Below, piece after piece: positions 27,196 to 35,538 of a stretch of 64,000 nt of DNA. The DNA is from an uncultured Tateyamaria sp. (GTDB lineage: Bacteria > Pseudomonadota > Alphaproteobacteria > Rhodobacterales > Rhodobacteraceae). The stretch's first letter is position 1, and the number at the start of each line of letters is the position of its first letter. A program made the translations under genes and the position numbers. The notes below the pieces were generated by a model. It ran no database searches. It saw only the letters and a list, made by a program, of their open reading frames with translations, and was not told where the DNA came from. The stretch covers positions 1 through 64,000 of the forward strand of contig NZ_CANNDO010000009.1 of assembly GCF_947503385.1 (NCBI RefSeq), written 5' to 3'.

Positions 27196-27684
27196 ATGGA
27201 AACGACACTGATAGCCGCCCAGGCGCTGACCACGGGGTTGATTGCGGCATGGCTCACGCTGGGTGTGCGGGACAACCTGCTCCACCCGTCCGTGAACGAA
27301 ACCTATACCGCCGAAGTCATGGAAATGCGCCGAATGCGCGATGACTACCCCGAGGCGTTCGCGCCCGTCGCGCACCGGGCCATCACCGACCGGCGGGTCC
27401 AACTGCTGGCCTTTCGTGCGGTCGTCGCCGCCGAACTCATCGCCACGCTCATCCTCTGGGCCGGGGTAATCGGGCTGCTCATGGCGCTTGCGGGCACTGC
27501 CACGGTGGACGGCGCGCGGACGGTGGCGCTGGTGGGCACGATGGCCTTCACCGCCGTGTGGGCCGGGTTCCTGATCGTCGGCAACCATTTTTGCTACTGG
27601 TTCTGCCACGAAGCCGCGCAGAACACGCATTACCAAATGACGCTCTGGGGTGTGGCCACGATGGTCCTGCTGGCGCTTGGCTAA
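27196..27684 (+). CDS. DUF2165-type membrane protein
   Basis: 162 aa with four hydrophobic segments (about 5-25, 70-90, 103-123 and 142-162). The short loop pattern RDNLLHPSVN and the GNHFCYWFCHEAAQNTH segment are like small integral membrane proteins of the DUF2165 family. GGGAGACCGGAG precedes the ATG. Its stop overlaps the convergent gene at 27681. Function unknown. Confidence 0.7.
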   Translation: METTLIAAQALTTGLIAAWLTLGVRDNLLHPSVNETYTAEVMEMRRMRDDYPEAFAPVAHRAITDRRVQLLAFRAVVAAELIATLILWAGVIGLLMALAGTATVDGARTVALVGTMAFTAVWAGFLIVGNHFCYWFCHEAAQNTHYQMTLWGVATMVLLALG

Positions 27685-28142
27685 ACCGCAGCAACCTTGT
27701 CAGCGGGCAGGTGCAGCAGCCGACCGGCCTGCGCCCCCGCATCCCGCAGCACAGGCCCGACACGGGCGTGCAGCGCATCCACCAGATCACCGCCTTCCAA
27801 CTCGGACCGCTCAACCTTGGCAAACCACGCCTCTTCGCGCACCAGATCGTCGATCAACGGGTCGATGACCGCCCCGCCGCCGCCGGGATAGCGGTAATAC
27901 CCCCAGCCTGCCGCCTTGCCCAGACGTCCTTCGGCCACCATACGCTGCAACACCGGGCTGCCCGCACCCTGCCGTGCCGCCAGCACCCGGTCCAGACCTG
28001 CCAGATCCTGGGCTTCGCACGGCCCGATGCCGTAACCCCACCCCACCAGCGCCTCATCCAATTCCCACGGGGCGCAATGACGCCAGATCAGCGCATCACA
28101 CGCCAGCCAAAACGATGTCTGAAGCGGGTCTATCCCGGTCAT
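27681..28142 (-). CDS. Stand-alone 3-hydroxyacyl-CoA dehydrogenase C-terminal domain
   Basis: 153 aa. It resembles the C-terminal helical domain of PaaH/FadB-type enzymes, with two weak repeats and the typical EGRLGKAAGWGYYRY segment, but has no NAD-binding Rossmann domain. It may pair with another subunit or be a degenerate relict. It is coupled to boxR by an ATGA overlap and is the last gene of the box cluster, where beta-oxidation of ring-opened products is needed. Activity alone is doubtful. Confidence 0.7.
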   Translation of the reverse strand: MTGIDPLQTSFWLACDALIWRHCAPWELDEALVGWGYGIGPCEAQDLAGLDRVLAARQGAGSPVLQRMVAEGRLGKAAGWGYYRYPGGGGAVIDPLIDDLVREEAWFAKVERSELEGGDLVDALHARVGPVLRDAGAQAGRLLHLPADKVAAV

Positions 28143-28996
28143 ACAGGGCCAAGACCCGTCAGCAACCGGTGCTTTGCAATGACCGTCAGCACGTCATTGA
28201 CCGAACTTTGCACCGGGCGCGATGTCGTATCCACCTGCGCAAAAGCCCGTTGATAATCCGGCGTCCGCGTGGTCAGCAGCGCCTTGAGCTGGTCCATCGC
28301 GCCGGGGTTGCCTTCCATCGGGCGCAGATCGCCCTGCGCCCGCACCCGTGCCATATGCTCGGCCGGGCTGGTGCGTATCCAGATCGTGTGAAACCGCTCC
28401 AACACCTGCGCATAGGTCGCGGGGGCCGCCACGATGCCACCTGACACCGCAAGGATCAGCTTGTTGTGCGAGGCGACAATTTCATTCAGCGCCTGCGCCT
28501 CTGCCGCGCGGTAGCCGTCCTGACCATAAAGCGCCATGACCTCTGCCGTGGGCATCCCCGACTGCGCCTCGATCAGGTCGTTCAGTTCAACAAACGGAAT
28601 CTTCAGTTTTTCCGCCGCCTGCGCGCCCAAGGTGGACTTGCCCGCACCCCGCAACCCCACAAGGCAGATGCGCTGCGCCCGCAGGATCGCCGGGTTCTTT
28701 GCCGCCTGATACAGTTGCGCCACCCGAGCCGAATCCGCGTCCATCGGGTCCGTCTCACTCACCAAATCCTCGATCCGGACATCCAGCGCCGTTGCCACAC
28801 GGTCCAGCAGAATGACCGATATATTGCCCTCACCCGCCTCAATCTGCGCAAGATAGCGCGGCGAGACGCCAGAGCGTTCCGACAGCGCCCGGCGCGACAG
28901 CCCAAGGGCCGCGCGCGCCGCACGCACACGGGTGGCCAGCCGATCCATGATCGCACTGCCATTGTCCTGAATTTGCGCGTTCTTATTCATCAGCAT
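28139..28996 (-). CDS. boxR: Benzoyl-CoA-responsive regulator BoxR (HTH plus shikimate-kinase-like domain)
   Basis: 285 aa. Residues about 20-80 are a Xre-type HTH (LGLSRRALSERSGVSPRYLAQIEAGEGN). From about residue 108 a shikimate-kinase-like domain follows, with Walker A GLRGAGKST. This fusion defines BzdR/BoxR, which bind benzoyl-CoA through the kinase-like domain and repress aromatic genes. Starts at 28996, 28990 or 28948 are possible. TGCA-N6-TGCA sites matching its known DNA preference are found at two promoters in this cluster. Confidence 0.93.
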   Translation of the reverse strand: MLMNKNAQIQDNGSAIMDRLATRVRAARAALGLSRRALSERSGVSPRYLAQIEAGEGNISVILLDRVATALDVRIEDLVSETDPMDADSARVAQLYQAAKNPAILRAQRICLVGLRGAGKSTLGAQAAEKLKIPFVELNDLIEAQSGMPTAEVMALYGQDGYRAAEAQALNEIVASHNKLILAVSGGIVAAPATYAQVLERFHTIWIRTSPAEHMARVRAQGDLRPMEGNPGAMDQLKALLTTRTPDYQRAFAQVDTTSRPVQSSVNDVLTVIAKHRLLTGLGPV

Positions 28997-29196
28997 TCAT
29001 GTTTTTTACATCCCGCCAGCTAATGCAAAAACAAGCGGGTTCAAGGAATTAGCGCAGCACAACATGCGACCAGATGCCCCTGTTATGGGGCCTGAGCGGG
29101 ATGAATTCCGGTACACAACCGTATGCAGATGCACAGCGCACGTGCCCCCGCCGGCCAGCGGGGCGGCACGGGGAATGGCGCAGGATTTGTGAATGA

Positions 29197-29658
29197 TCAG
29201 GCGGCCTTGTCTGCCGCAATCAGGTCCATGATGTCACGCACCCACGGCAGGGCAATGTCCTCTGGCATCTCGAAACCGGACGCATCATGCAGCCCCCGTT
29301 CGCCGACCTGCTGGGCGCCTTGGGCCACCAGCATCTCCATCAGCTTTTTGGACCCGTGATTGAACGTCTCGGCAAAGACCTGATCCCCAAGCCCGAAAAT
29401 CGCAAAGCGCAGGCCGGTCAGGTCCGGTTTGCCCGTCGTCAGCGCCTCTTCAAAGGGCAGCGCGGTGGATGGCAGATCACCATTGCCATAGGTCGAGGTG
29501 ACAAAGATGTAGAACCACCCGGTGTCGAGGGCAGCAGGCTCCACATCCGCAAGGCTCTGGATGTCGCAGATAAACCCGTCGCCCAGTTCCGCCGCAATAT
29601 CTTCGCACAGCATCTCTGAATTGCCGGTTTCAGAGCCGTAATACAGTCCAATATTCAT
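29197..29658 (-). CDS. Flavodoxin-like electron carrier in the box cluster
   Basis: 153 aa. The FMN-binding phosphate loop YGSETGNSE at residues 6-14, the YGNGDLP loop and FAIFGLGDQVF are those of CPR/sulfite-reductase-type flavodoxin domains. No reductase domain follows. It lies downstream of boxB where boxA, the usual reductase for BoxB, would be expected. It may deliver electrons to BoxB. The ATG at 29658 has GAGGA at good spacing; 29664 is an alternative. Confidence 0.85.
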   Translation of the reverse strand: MNIGLYYGSETGNSEMLCEDIAAELGDGFICDIQSLADVEPAALDTGWFYIFVTSTYGNGDLPSTALPFEEALTTGKPDLTGLRFAIFGLGDQVFAETFNHGSKKLMEMLVAQGAQQVGERGLHDASGFEMPEDIALPWVRDIMDLIAADKAA

Positions 29659-29668
29659 AGGCATGTCC

Positions 29669-29842
29669 TCAATGCAGCCGGGCGGACGGGCCCGCCTTGT
29701 ACCGGCGGCACATCTCATCCTGTTCGTCCCGCGTCAGCATCATATAGAGCGCGAGGCACATTCCGGTACATCCATCGCATTCCAGCGCGCAGAACGGGTG
29801 TTGGCGTGCGGTGTCTGTCAGGGCCTTTCTGTCGATCTGCAT
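29669..29842 (-). CDS. Cys-rich microprotein between boxB and flavodoxin
   Basis: 57 aa found by direct translation. The ATG at 29842 is preceded by GAGGAGGGA at good spacing and lies 12 bases after the boxB stop; the stop is ten bases before the flavodoxin start. The centre reads CALECDGCTGMC, four cysteines spaced C-x3-C-x2-C-x3-C, with a fifth Cys near residue 45. The spacing could bind zinc or an iron-sulfur cluster. No family recognised. A redox or assembly partner of BoxB is a plausible guess. Confidence 0.6.
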   Translation of the reverse strand: MQIDRKALTDTARQHPFCALECDGCTGMCLALYMMLTRDEQDEMCRRYKAGPSARLH

Positions 29843-29854
29843 CGCATTCCCTCC

Positions 29855-31303
29855 TCAGGCCATGTGCAGTTTGACGTATTCGAAATCGCCGGGCTTGTTG
29901 TCGATGCCGACGCGCGGCGGCGCGATCCAACTGGCGTATTTGCCCGGCTCATAGCAGGGTTTCATGAGCGATTGGATAAAGGCGCCGTCCTCTTTGGTCG
30001 GCAACCACTCATGCGCGCGCGCGTCCCAATCCGACCGGCTGATAAACGTGCCTTCGGGCGTGATGGGCTGATCCGCAAAGACGCCGATTTTACGGTGGAA
30101 CCCCTCATGCGGCAGCGTCAGTTCAAAGTCGATGCCGGTGCGGGCAATCTGCTTGTTCCAGCGGCGCAAACCTCCGCTGGCATCACGCACATAATCGTCT
30201 CGCAGCCGCATGTTGATGGCCGTCAGCGCCGGTACATCCTCGGTCACGATGCGCCCGTCGACAACGCTGGCCACCTGATAGGTGTCGCCATGCAGGCGGT
30301 GATCATCCTCGATCCGCTGTTCCATATAGCGGCCCTTGATCCCTGCGTTGAACGCATTGGCGGCATTGGTGCTGACCTCCTGCCCAAACAGGTCAAGGCT
30401 GAGCGTATAGTGCAGGTTCATCTTTTTCTGGATCGTGGGCAGGTCGATGACCCCAAGGTCGCGGATTTTGTCCACGTCATAGGGATCGTCGATCCCGTTG
30501 GCTTCCATCGCCGCCAGCGTCGCCTGAATGGTCCGCGTCACGCCGGTTTCACCCACGAACATGTGGTGCGCCTCTTCGGTCAGCATGAACCGGCAGGTGC
30601 GTGACAGCGGGTCAAAGCCCGACTGCGCAAGGCTTTCCAACTGCATCTTGCCATCGCGGTCGGTGAAATAGGTGAACATGAAGAACGACAGCCAGTCCGG
30701 CGTTTCCTCGTTGAACGCGCCCAGCATCCGCGGCGCTTCTTCGGAACCGGACGAGCGGACCAGCATGTCATCCGCCTCTTCGCGCCCGTCCTTGCCGAAA
30801 TATTTTTGCAGCAGGTAGACCATCGCCCACAGATGCCGCCCCTCTTCGACGTTCACCTGAAAGAGGTTGCGCATGTCGTAAAGACTGGGCGCGGTCAGGC
30901 CAAGGAAACGCTGCTGTTCCACCGACCCCGGCTCGGTGTCGCCCTGAATGACGATCAGGCGTTTGAGCATGTTGCGATACTCGCCCGGCACCTCTTGCCA
31001 CGCAGGCTCGCCGAAATGCGCGCCGCACGGGATGCGGCGATCCTCGACCGCGGGCGCCAAGAGAACACCCCAGCGGTATTCCGGCATCTTCACGTAGTCG
31101 AACTTGGCCCAGCCCTTGGGGTCCACGCTGACAGCGGTGCGCAGGTAGACCATGCTTTCCTGAAAATTCTGCGGGATCAGGTCGTTCCACCAGTTGATGT
31201 AACCGGGGTGCCATTTTTCCAGCGCTTTCAACACCTTGCGATCTTCGCTCAGGCCCACATTGTTGGGGATTTGGGTGTCATAGCTGACGTTCATCACACT
31301 CAT
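29855..31303 (-). CDS. boxB: Benzoyl-CoA 2,3-epoxidase, BoxB subunit
   Basis: 482 aa. BoxB is the diiron oxygenase that epoxidises benzoyl-CoA. The carboxylate and histidine positions known for BoxB map here with a constant offset: E124, E154 and H157 (NVEEGRHLW), D215 (YFTDRDG) and E244 (LTEEAHHMF). Length and the QIPNNVGLSEDRKVLKALE start are standard. It follows boxC by 46 bases. The usual reductase gene boxA is not adjacent. Confidence 0.96.
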   Translation of the reverse strand: MSVMNVSYDTQIPNNVGLSEDRKVLKALEKWHPGYINWWNDLIPQNFQESMVYLRTAVSVDPKGWAKFDYVKMPEYRWGVLLAPAVEDRRIPCGAHFGEPAWQEVPGEYRNMLKRLIVIQGDTEPGSVEQQRFLGLTAPSLYDMRNLFQVNVEEGRHLWAMVYLLQKYFGKDGREEADDMLVRSSGSEEAPRMLGAFNEETPDWLSFFMFTYFTDRDGKMQLESLAQSGFDPLSRTCRFMLTEEAHHMFVGETGVTRTIQATLAAMEANGIDDPYDVDKIRDLGVIDLPTIQKKMNLHYTLSLDLFGQEVSTNAANAFNAGIKGRYMEQRIEDDHRLHGDTYQVASVVDGRIVTEDVPALTAINMRLRDDYVRDASGGLRRWNKQIARTGIDFELTLPHEGFHRKIGVFADQPITPEGTFISRSDWDARAHEWLPTKEDGAFIQSLMKPCYEPGKYASWIAPPRVGIDNKPGDFEYVKLHMA

Positions 31304-31349
31304 GTCTTCATCTCCTCCTTAGGCCGGAAACCGGCGTCGTGCCGTGCGG

Positions 31350-33005
31350 TTACACCCGCTCCATGTCGTAATTCCCGCGCACACCGGTGCCATACCGTTG
31401 CAACGCACCATCCGCTCCGACCGCATTGGGCCGGTTGAAAATCCAGTTCTGCCACGCCGTCAAACGACCGAAAATGCGCGTTTCCATCGTCTCCGGGCCT
31501 GCAAATCGCAGATTTGCCTCCATCCCCGTCATCGCATCGGGCGAAAAGCTGGCCCGCTCTTCCATGAAAATGCGGATCTCATCTTCCCAGTCGATATCGT
31601 CGAGGATCATCGTCACAAGGCCCAGATCGTCCGCCTCTTCCGCGTCCAGAGCGGTGCCGATCCGGTCGCGCAACCCATCCGCGCCGTCCGTGCCATAAAA
31701 CCGCGTCTGCAACCGCGTCAGGTCATTGCCCATCGGGTAGGCGCCAAAATTGCCAGCACTCAGCGTCACGGTGGCCAAAGGCCGGTTGTCGCCCTCGAAC
31801 GCGTCCTCCATCATATAGGTCCGGTCCACGGCCCACAGCAATTCCGCCAGCACCCCGGCAAAGCAGCTTCCGTGTTCGACCAGCGCCGTCAGCGACCGCG
31901 AGGTCACATCCACCCGCTTCAACACACGTTTCCAGTAATGGCGGATTTCCGTGCACAGCCAGTGGTCCGGGTGATCCAGCACAGCCGCTTCATGGGCCAA
32001 AACGGCCTCCGGGTCGCCTTGCGTGCGGAACACCCACAGGCCCAGTTCCGCCTCATTCAGGCGCAAATGCAGGATCGCGTCGTCCAGTTCGCGGGCCAGC
32101 CGCAGCAGGTAGAATTGATCGCCCTGCGCCACGATCTCATCCGGTGTCGCGGGCGCGTCGCCCGCAGGCCCCTTGATCGTGATCTCCACCCGCCGCCCGG
32201 ACCGGTCCACCGCCACCTCAACCAGCGAATAGGCAACGCTTCCCTCTGCGCCAAAGGTCCGCTCCAGCGGGCCAAGCGTGATGCCCTGCGCCGCAGCCTT
32301 GTCATTCGCATCCGCGAATGCAGCGGCGCGTTCGGCCACAACTTCGTCAAACCGGGCGTTCGGCACGGCCTCGTCGACGAGATTCCACTGCACCGCGCGC
32401 TTGCCCTTCACGCCCTCTTCGGTCGAACAGAACACGTCCGCCAGATCGCGCCGCACGCGGCGCTTGTCCGTCACCCGCGTCAACCCGCCGGTGCCGGGCA
32501 ACACCGCCAGCAGCGGCACCTCCGGCAGCGCCACCGACGACGTGGAATCGTCCGTCAGCATGATGTGGTTACACGCCAGCGCCAGTTCGTACCCACCCCC
32601 GGCACAGGCCCCCTGAATGGCCGCCACGTATTTTTGGCCACTGTCGGCCTCTGCGGCCTCATAGGTGTTGCGCGTCTCGTTGGTGAACTTGCAGAAATTC
32701 ACCTTGTGCGCATGGGCGGCCCCCGCCAGCATCCGGATGTTGGCACCGGCGCAAAACACGCGGTCCTTGCCCGACCGCATCACCACAACCTTGACCTCCG
32801 GATGCTCGAACCGCATCCGCTGCACCACATCCGACAGTTCGATATCGACGCCCAGATCGTAGGAATTCAGCTTGAGCTGATAGCCATCGAACAGGCCGGC
32901 GTCCTCGTCCACATCCATAACCAGCGTGGCCACGGCACCATCATAGGAGACGCGCCAATGGCGGTAACGGGACGGATCAGTTTGAAAATCAATGCGGTCT
33001 GTCAT
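31350..33005 (-). CDS. boxC: Benzoyl-CoA-dihydrodiol lyase (BoxC)
   Basis: 551 aa, about the family's 555. It is a two-part enoyl-CoA hydratase-fold enzyme that hydrolyses the epoxide ring and releases formate, giving 3,4-dehydroadipyl-CoA semialdehyde. The crotonase-like segments AGANIRMLAGAAHAHKVNFC and AIQGACAGGGYELALACNHI are visible. The ATG at 33005 was chosen over 33065 since the latter would extend into the operator region. Confidence 0.96.
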   Translation of the reverse strand: MTDRIDFQTDPSRYRHWRVSYDGAVATLVMDVDEDAGLFDGYQLKLNSYDLGVDIELSDVVQRMRFEHPEVKVVVMRSGKDRVFCAGANIRMLAGAAHAHKVNFCKFTNETRNTYEAAEADSGQKYVAAIQGACAGGGYELALACNHIMLTDDSTSSVALPEVPLLAVLPGTGGLTRVTDKRRVRRDLADVFCSTEEGVKGKRAVQWNLVDEAVPNARFDEVVAERAAAFADANDKAAAQGITLGPLERTFGAEGSVAYSLVEVAVDRSGRRVEITIKGPAGDAPATPDEIVAQGDQFYLLRLARELDDAILHLRLNEAELGLWVFRTQGDPEAVLAHEAAVLDHPDHWLCTEIRHYWKRVLKRVDVTSRSLTALVEHGSCFAGVLAELLWAVDRTYMMEDAFEGDNRPLATVTLSAGNFGAYPMGNDLTRLQTRFYGTDGADGLRDRIGTALDAEEADDLGLVTMILDDIDWEDEIRIFMEERASFSPDAMTGMEANLRFAGPETMETRIFGRLTAWQNWIFNRPNAVGADGALQRYGTGVRGNYDMERV

Positions 33006-33027
33006 GTCTGCGATTCCGAAGGATTTG

Positions 33028-33104
33028 CGCACTATCGTACATCGACCCGGTGGGTGAATGCACATTTACCGCCGAAATTCCGGACTTTTGCGCACTTTAA
33101 TGCA
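33028..33104. promoter_or_regulatory. BoxR-type operator sites upstream of boxC
   Basis: CGCA-N6-TGCA at 33091-33104 differs by one base from the TGCA-N6-TGCA pattern described for BzdR. A weaker site, CGCA-N6-TACA, is at 33028-33041, 63 bp away (six helical turns). Both lie in the 102-base gap before boxC, so boxCB and downstream genes probably have their own benzoyl-CoA-controlled promoter. Confidence 0.6.
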
Positions 33105-33107
33105 AAG

Positions 33108-33917
33108 CTATGGGATGGGCGACGCTTCCCGCTCCAACGCAAACAGTGTCTCGCAGAACGCGGTGACAGCCGTTGTGACCGCCTCGGGCGCGTCCTGATG
33201 CGGCGCGTGCCCGGCACCTTTCAGCCACAGCGATTCCAGTGGCGCATAGATACGGTCTTCGATCTCGTCGATCTGCGCGCGGGTTCCATACGGGTCCGCG
33301 TCCCCCTGAATGGCAAGCGCGGGCACCCGCCAGTGGTCAATTGCATCCGCCACGGACCAACGGGCAAAGCGTGGATCGGTCCACGCTCCGAACCAACCGC
33401 CAAAGGCCACATCCGGATGGTCATGGTGCCGCGCCAGCCGCTGGCGCAAGTCGCCGCTGTCAAAGGCGCGCCCGGCCTCTGCAATGGCCGCCAGTCCCTG
33501 CTGTTCGGCAAAGAAATGCGGCGCGATCAGGATCAGCCCCCGCACCCGCATATCCGACACCGAACCGGCATAAATCGCCGCAATCGTGGCCCCGTCCGAA
33601 TGGCCCAGCAGAACGGCAGACCGCACGCCTGCGGCATCCATCACCGGGCCCAGAACATCCTCGGCCTCGCGCGTCATATAATCCAGAGGACGTGGCAGGG
33701 ACACGGTCGAAGACCGCCCATACCCGGCGCGCGCATAGACCAGCACGCCCAGTCCCGTCGCCTGTGCCAGCGCCGCAGGCCAATCGCGCCACAGGCCGAC
33801 ACTGCCCAACCCCTCGTGCAGCATCACCAAGGTCGGCGCGGCATCCGGTGCGGGCCCGTGACAGGCATACTCCAACCGCTGCCCTGCCACGTCCAGATGC
33901 CCAGTTCCCCAATCCAT
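33108..33917 (-). CDS. Alpha/beta hydrolase of the box cluster
   Basis: 269 aa. The oxyanion segment LHEGLGSVGLWRDW, the nucleophile elbow LLGHSDGAT, GDADPYG and a final GAGHAPHQ form a complete Ser-Asp-His triad. It is coupled to the bclA stop by an ATGA overlap. Such hydrolases often sit in box clusters and could act on an ester, lactone or CoA thioester; which one is unknown. Confidence 0.85.
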   Translation of the reverse strand: MDWGTGHLDVAGQRLEYACHGPAPDAAPTLVMLHEGLGSVGLWRDWPAALAQATGLGVLVYARAGYGRSSTVSLPRPLDYMTREAEDVLGPVMDAAGVRSAVLLGHSDGATIAAIYAGSVSDMRVRGLILIAPHFFAEQQGLAAIAEAGRAFDSGDLRQRLARHHDHPDVAFGGWFGAWTDPRFARWSVADAIDHWRVPALAIQGDADPYGTRAQIDEIEDRIYAPLESLWLKGAGHAPHQDAPEAVTTAVTAFCETLFALEREASPIP

Positions 33918-35446
33918 CACGTGACCTCGCGCAGCTTGAACCGCTGGATTTTGCCCGTCGCCGTCTTGGGCAGGGTGTCGACACAGTCGATCCAGCGCGG
34001 ATATTTCCATTTGCCCACCCGGTCCTGCACATGCGCCTTGAGCGCCGCGTCAAATCCGTCCGGCTTCTTGCCCTGCAACACAACAAAGGCTTTGGGCTTG
34101 TCGAGGCCATCATCGTCCTGCGCGGCCACAACGGCACATTCCAGCACCGCCGGGTGGCTGACAATGGCTTGTTCCACCTCAAACGGGCTGACCCAGATAC
34201 CCGACACCTTGAACATATCGTCCGTGCGCCCGCAGTAGATATACCGCCCATCGTCACGCTGTTCGTATTTGTCACCGGTATGCGTCCAAACACCTTCAAA
34301 TGTGGCACGGCTTTTGTCGCGTTTGTTCCAGTAGCACGCCGCCGCCGACGCCCCGTTGACAACAAGTTCTCCGATTTCACCCAAGGGCACGTCGGCGCCG
34401 TCATCATCCACCAGCCGCATGTCATAGCCGGGCACCGGAATGCCAGAGGTGCCATAGACCACGTCGCCCGGCGCATTGCTCAGAAAGATGTGCAGCATCT
34501 CTGTCGATCCGACCCCGTCCAGAATGTCGACGCCAAAATGCGCGCGCCAGCGCAGGCCCACATCTTCGGGCAGCGCCTCTCCGGCAGAGATGCACAGGCG
34601 CAATGGCACGTCCTCCGGCACGCCATGGGCATCCAAGTGCGCCACCATCGCCGCGTATAGTGTGGGCACCCCGCAAAAGATCGTGGGCCGCTCGGCGGCC
34701 AGCGTGTCGACCATCACGTCCGGCGTGGGCCGCCCGCCATAGATCACCGACGTGGCCCCCACCGACATCGGGAAGGTCATCGAATTGCCAAGACCGTAGG
34801 CGAAAAAGAACTTGGCCGCCGAAAACACAACATCCTCCGCGCGCACGCCCAGCACCTGCGCGCCATAGGTGTCCGCCGTGGCGCGCAGCGCGCCATGCAC
34901 ATGCACCACGCCCTTGGGCGCGCCGGTCGACCCGGATGAATAAAGCCAAAAGGCCGCGTCGTCATCGCTTGCATCAAACGGGGCGGTGACGGGGGTGCCT
35001 TGGGCGATGAACGCGTCATAGGGTTGCGCACCATCCGGCGCGTCACCGATCACGATCACCGTTTCGATATGGGGCAACGTGTCCAGCGCCGGGGCGACCA
35101 CATCCCACAGCGCATCAGACACCACCAAGGCGCGCGCGCGGCTGTCTTTGAGGATCGCGGCATAGACCGGCGTGGCCAGCAACGTGTTCAGCGGGACAGG
35201 CACCACTCCGGCCTTCAGCGCACCCCAGAACAGCACCGGAAACTCGATCTGATCCAGAACCAGCAGCGCCAGCCGTTCCTCGCGCCGCATCCCGATAGCC
35301 GCCAGTGCCCCCGCCACCTGATCGCTTTGGGTCGCAAGCGCGCCATAGCTCAGGCTGCGCCCGGTGACCGCCTCGCGAAAGGCGAGCTTGTCGCCGCGCC
35401 CTTCGGCCACGTGACGATCGACAAAGTAGATGGCTGCGTTGCTCAT
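33917..35446 (-). CDS. bclA: Benzoate-CoA ligase
   Basis: 509 aa AMP-forming ligase. It activates benzoate to benzoyl-CoA, the entry step of the box pathway. The P-loop LYSSGSTGAPKGVVHVHG, the A5-type GSTEMLHIF, HTGDKYEQRDDG and the C-terminal PKTATGKIQRFKLRE with the catalytic Lys are all present, and FAYGLGNSMTFPM is characteristic of benzoate-CoA ligases. BoxR-type sites lie upstream. Confidence 0.95.
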   Translation of the reverse strand: MSNAAIYFVDRHVAEGRGDKLAFREAVTGRSLSYGALATQSDQVAGALAAIGMRREERLALLVLDQIEFPVLFWGALKAGVVPVPLNTLLATPVYAAILKDSRARALVVSDALWDVVAPALDTLPHIETVIVIGDAPDGAQPYDAFIAQGTPVTAPFDASDDDAAFWLYSSGSTGAPKGVVHVHGALRATADTYGAQVLGVRAEDVVFSAAKFFFAYGLGNSMTFPMSVGATSVIYGGRPTPDVMVDTLAAERPTIFCGVPTLYAAMVAHLDAHGVPEDVPLRLCISAGEALPEDVGLRWRAHFGVDILDGVGSTEMLHIFLSNAPGDVVYGTSGIPVPGYDMRLVDDDGADVPLGEIGELVVNGASAAACYWNKRDKSRATFEGVWTHTGDKYEQRDDGRYIYCGRTDDMFKVSGIWVSPFEVEQAIVSHPAVLECAVVAAQDDDGLDKPKAFVVLQGKKPDGFDAALKAHVQDRVGKWKYPRWIDCVDTLPKTATGKIQRFKLREVT

Positions 35447-35472
35447 GCGCCCCCTCCCAAAGACTCATGATA

Positions 35473-35538
35473 TGCTTTAAATTGCACCTTGCCCCCGCCC
35501 GCGACAAAGGTTCCGTCGCGAAATTGCACTTTAGTGCA
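35473..35538. promoter_or_regulatory. BoxR-type operators upstream of bclA
   Basis: A perfect TGCA-N6-TGCA is at 35525-35538 and a TGCT-N6-TGCA at 35473-35486, with 52 bp (five helical turns) between them. They lie in the 84-base gap upstream of bclA, the distal one overlapping the last codons of the preceding ligase gene. This matches the published BzdR preference for TGCA repeats. Confidence 0.75.

Noticed and set aside
29715-29930. 71-codon minus-strand frame covering the boxB end
   Set aside because: It overlaps the boxB 3-prime end in another frame; the 57-codon frame at 29669-29842 has a good ribosome site and fits between genes.
31344-34238. 964-codon open frame on the plus strand opposite boxC, hydrolase and bclA
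   Set aside because: Product is rich in Arg, His, Gln and Pro with no domain; it is the antisense shadow of well-supported genes in GC-rich DNA.
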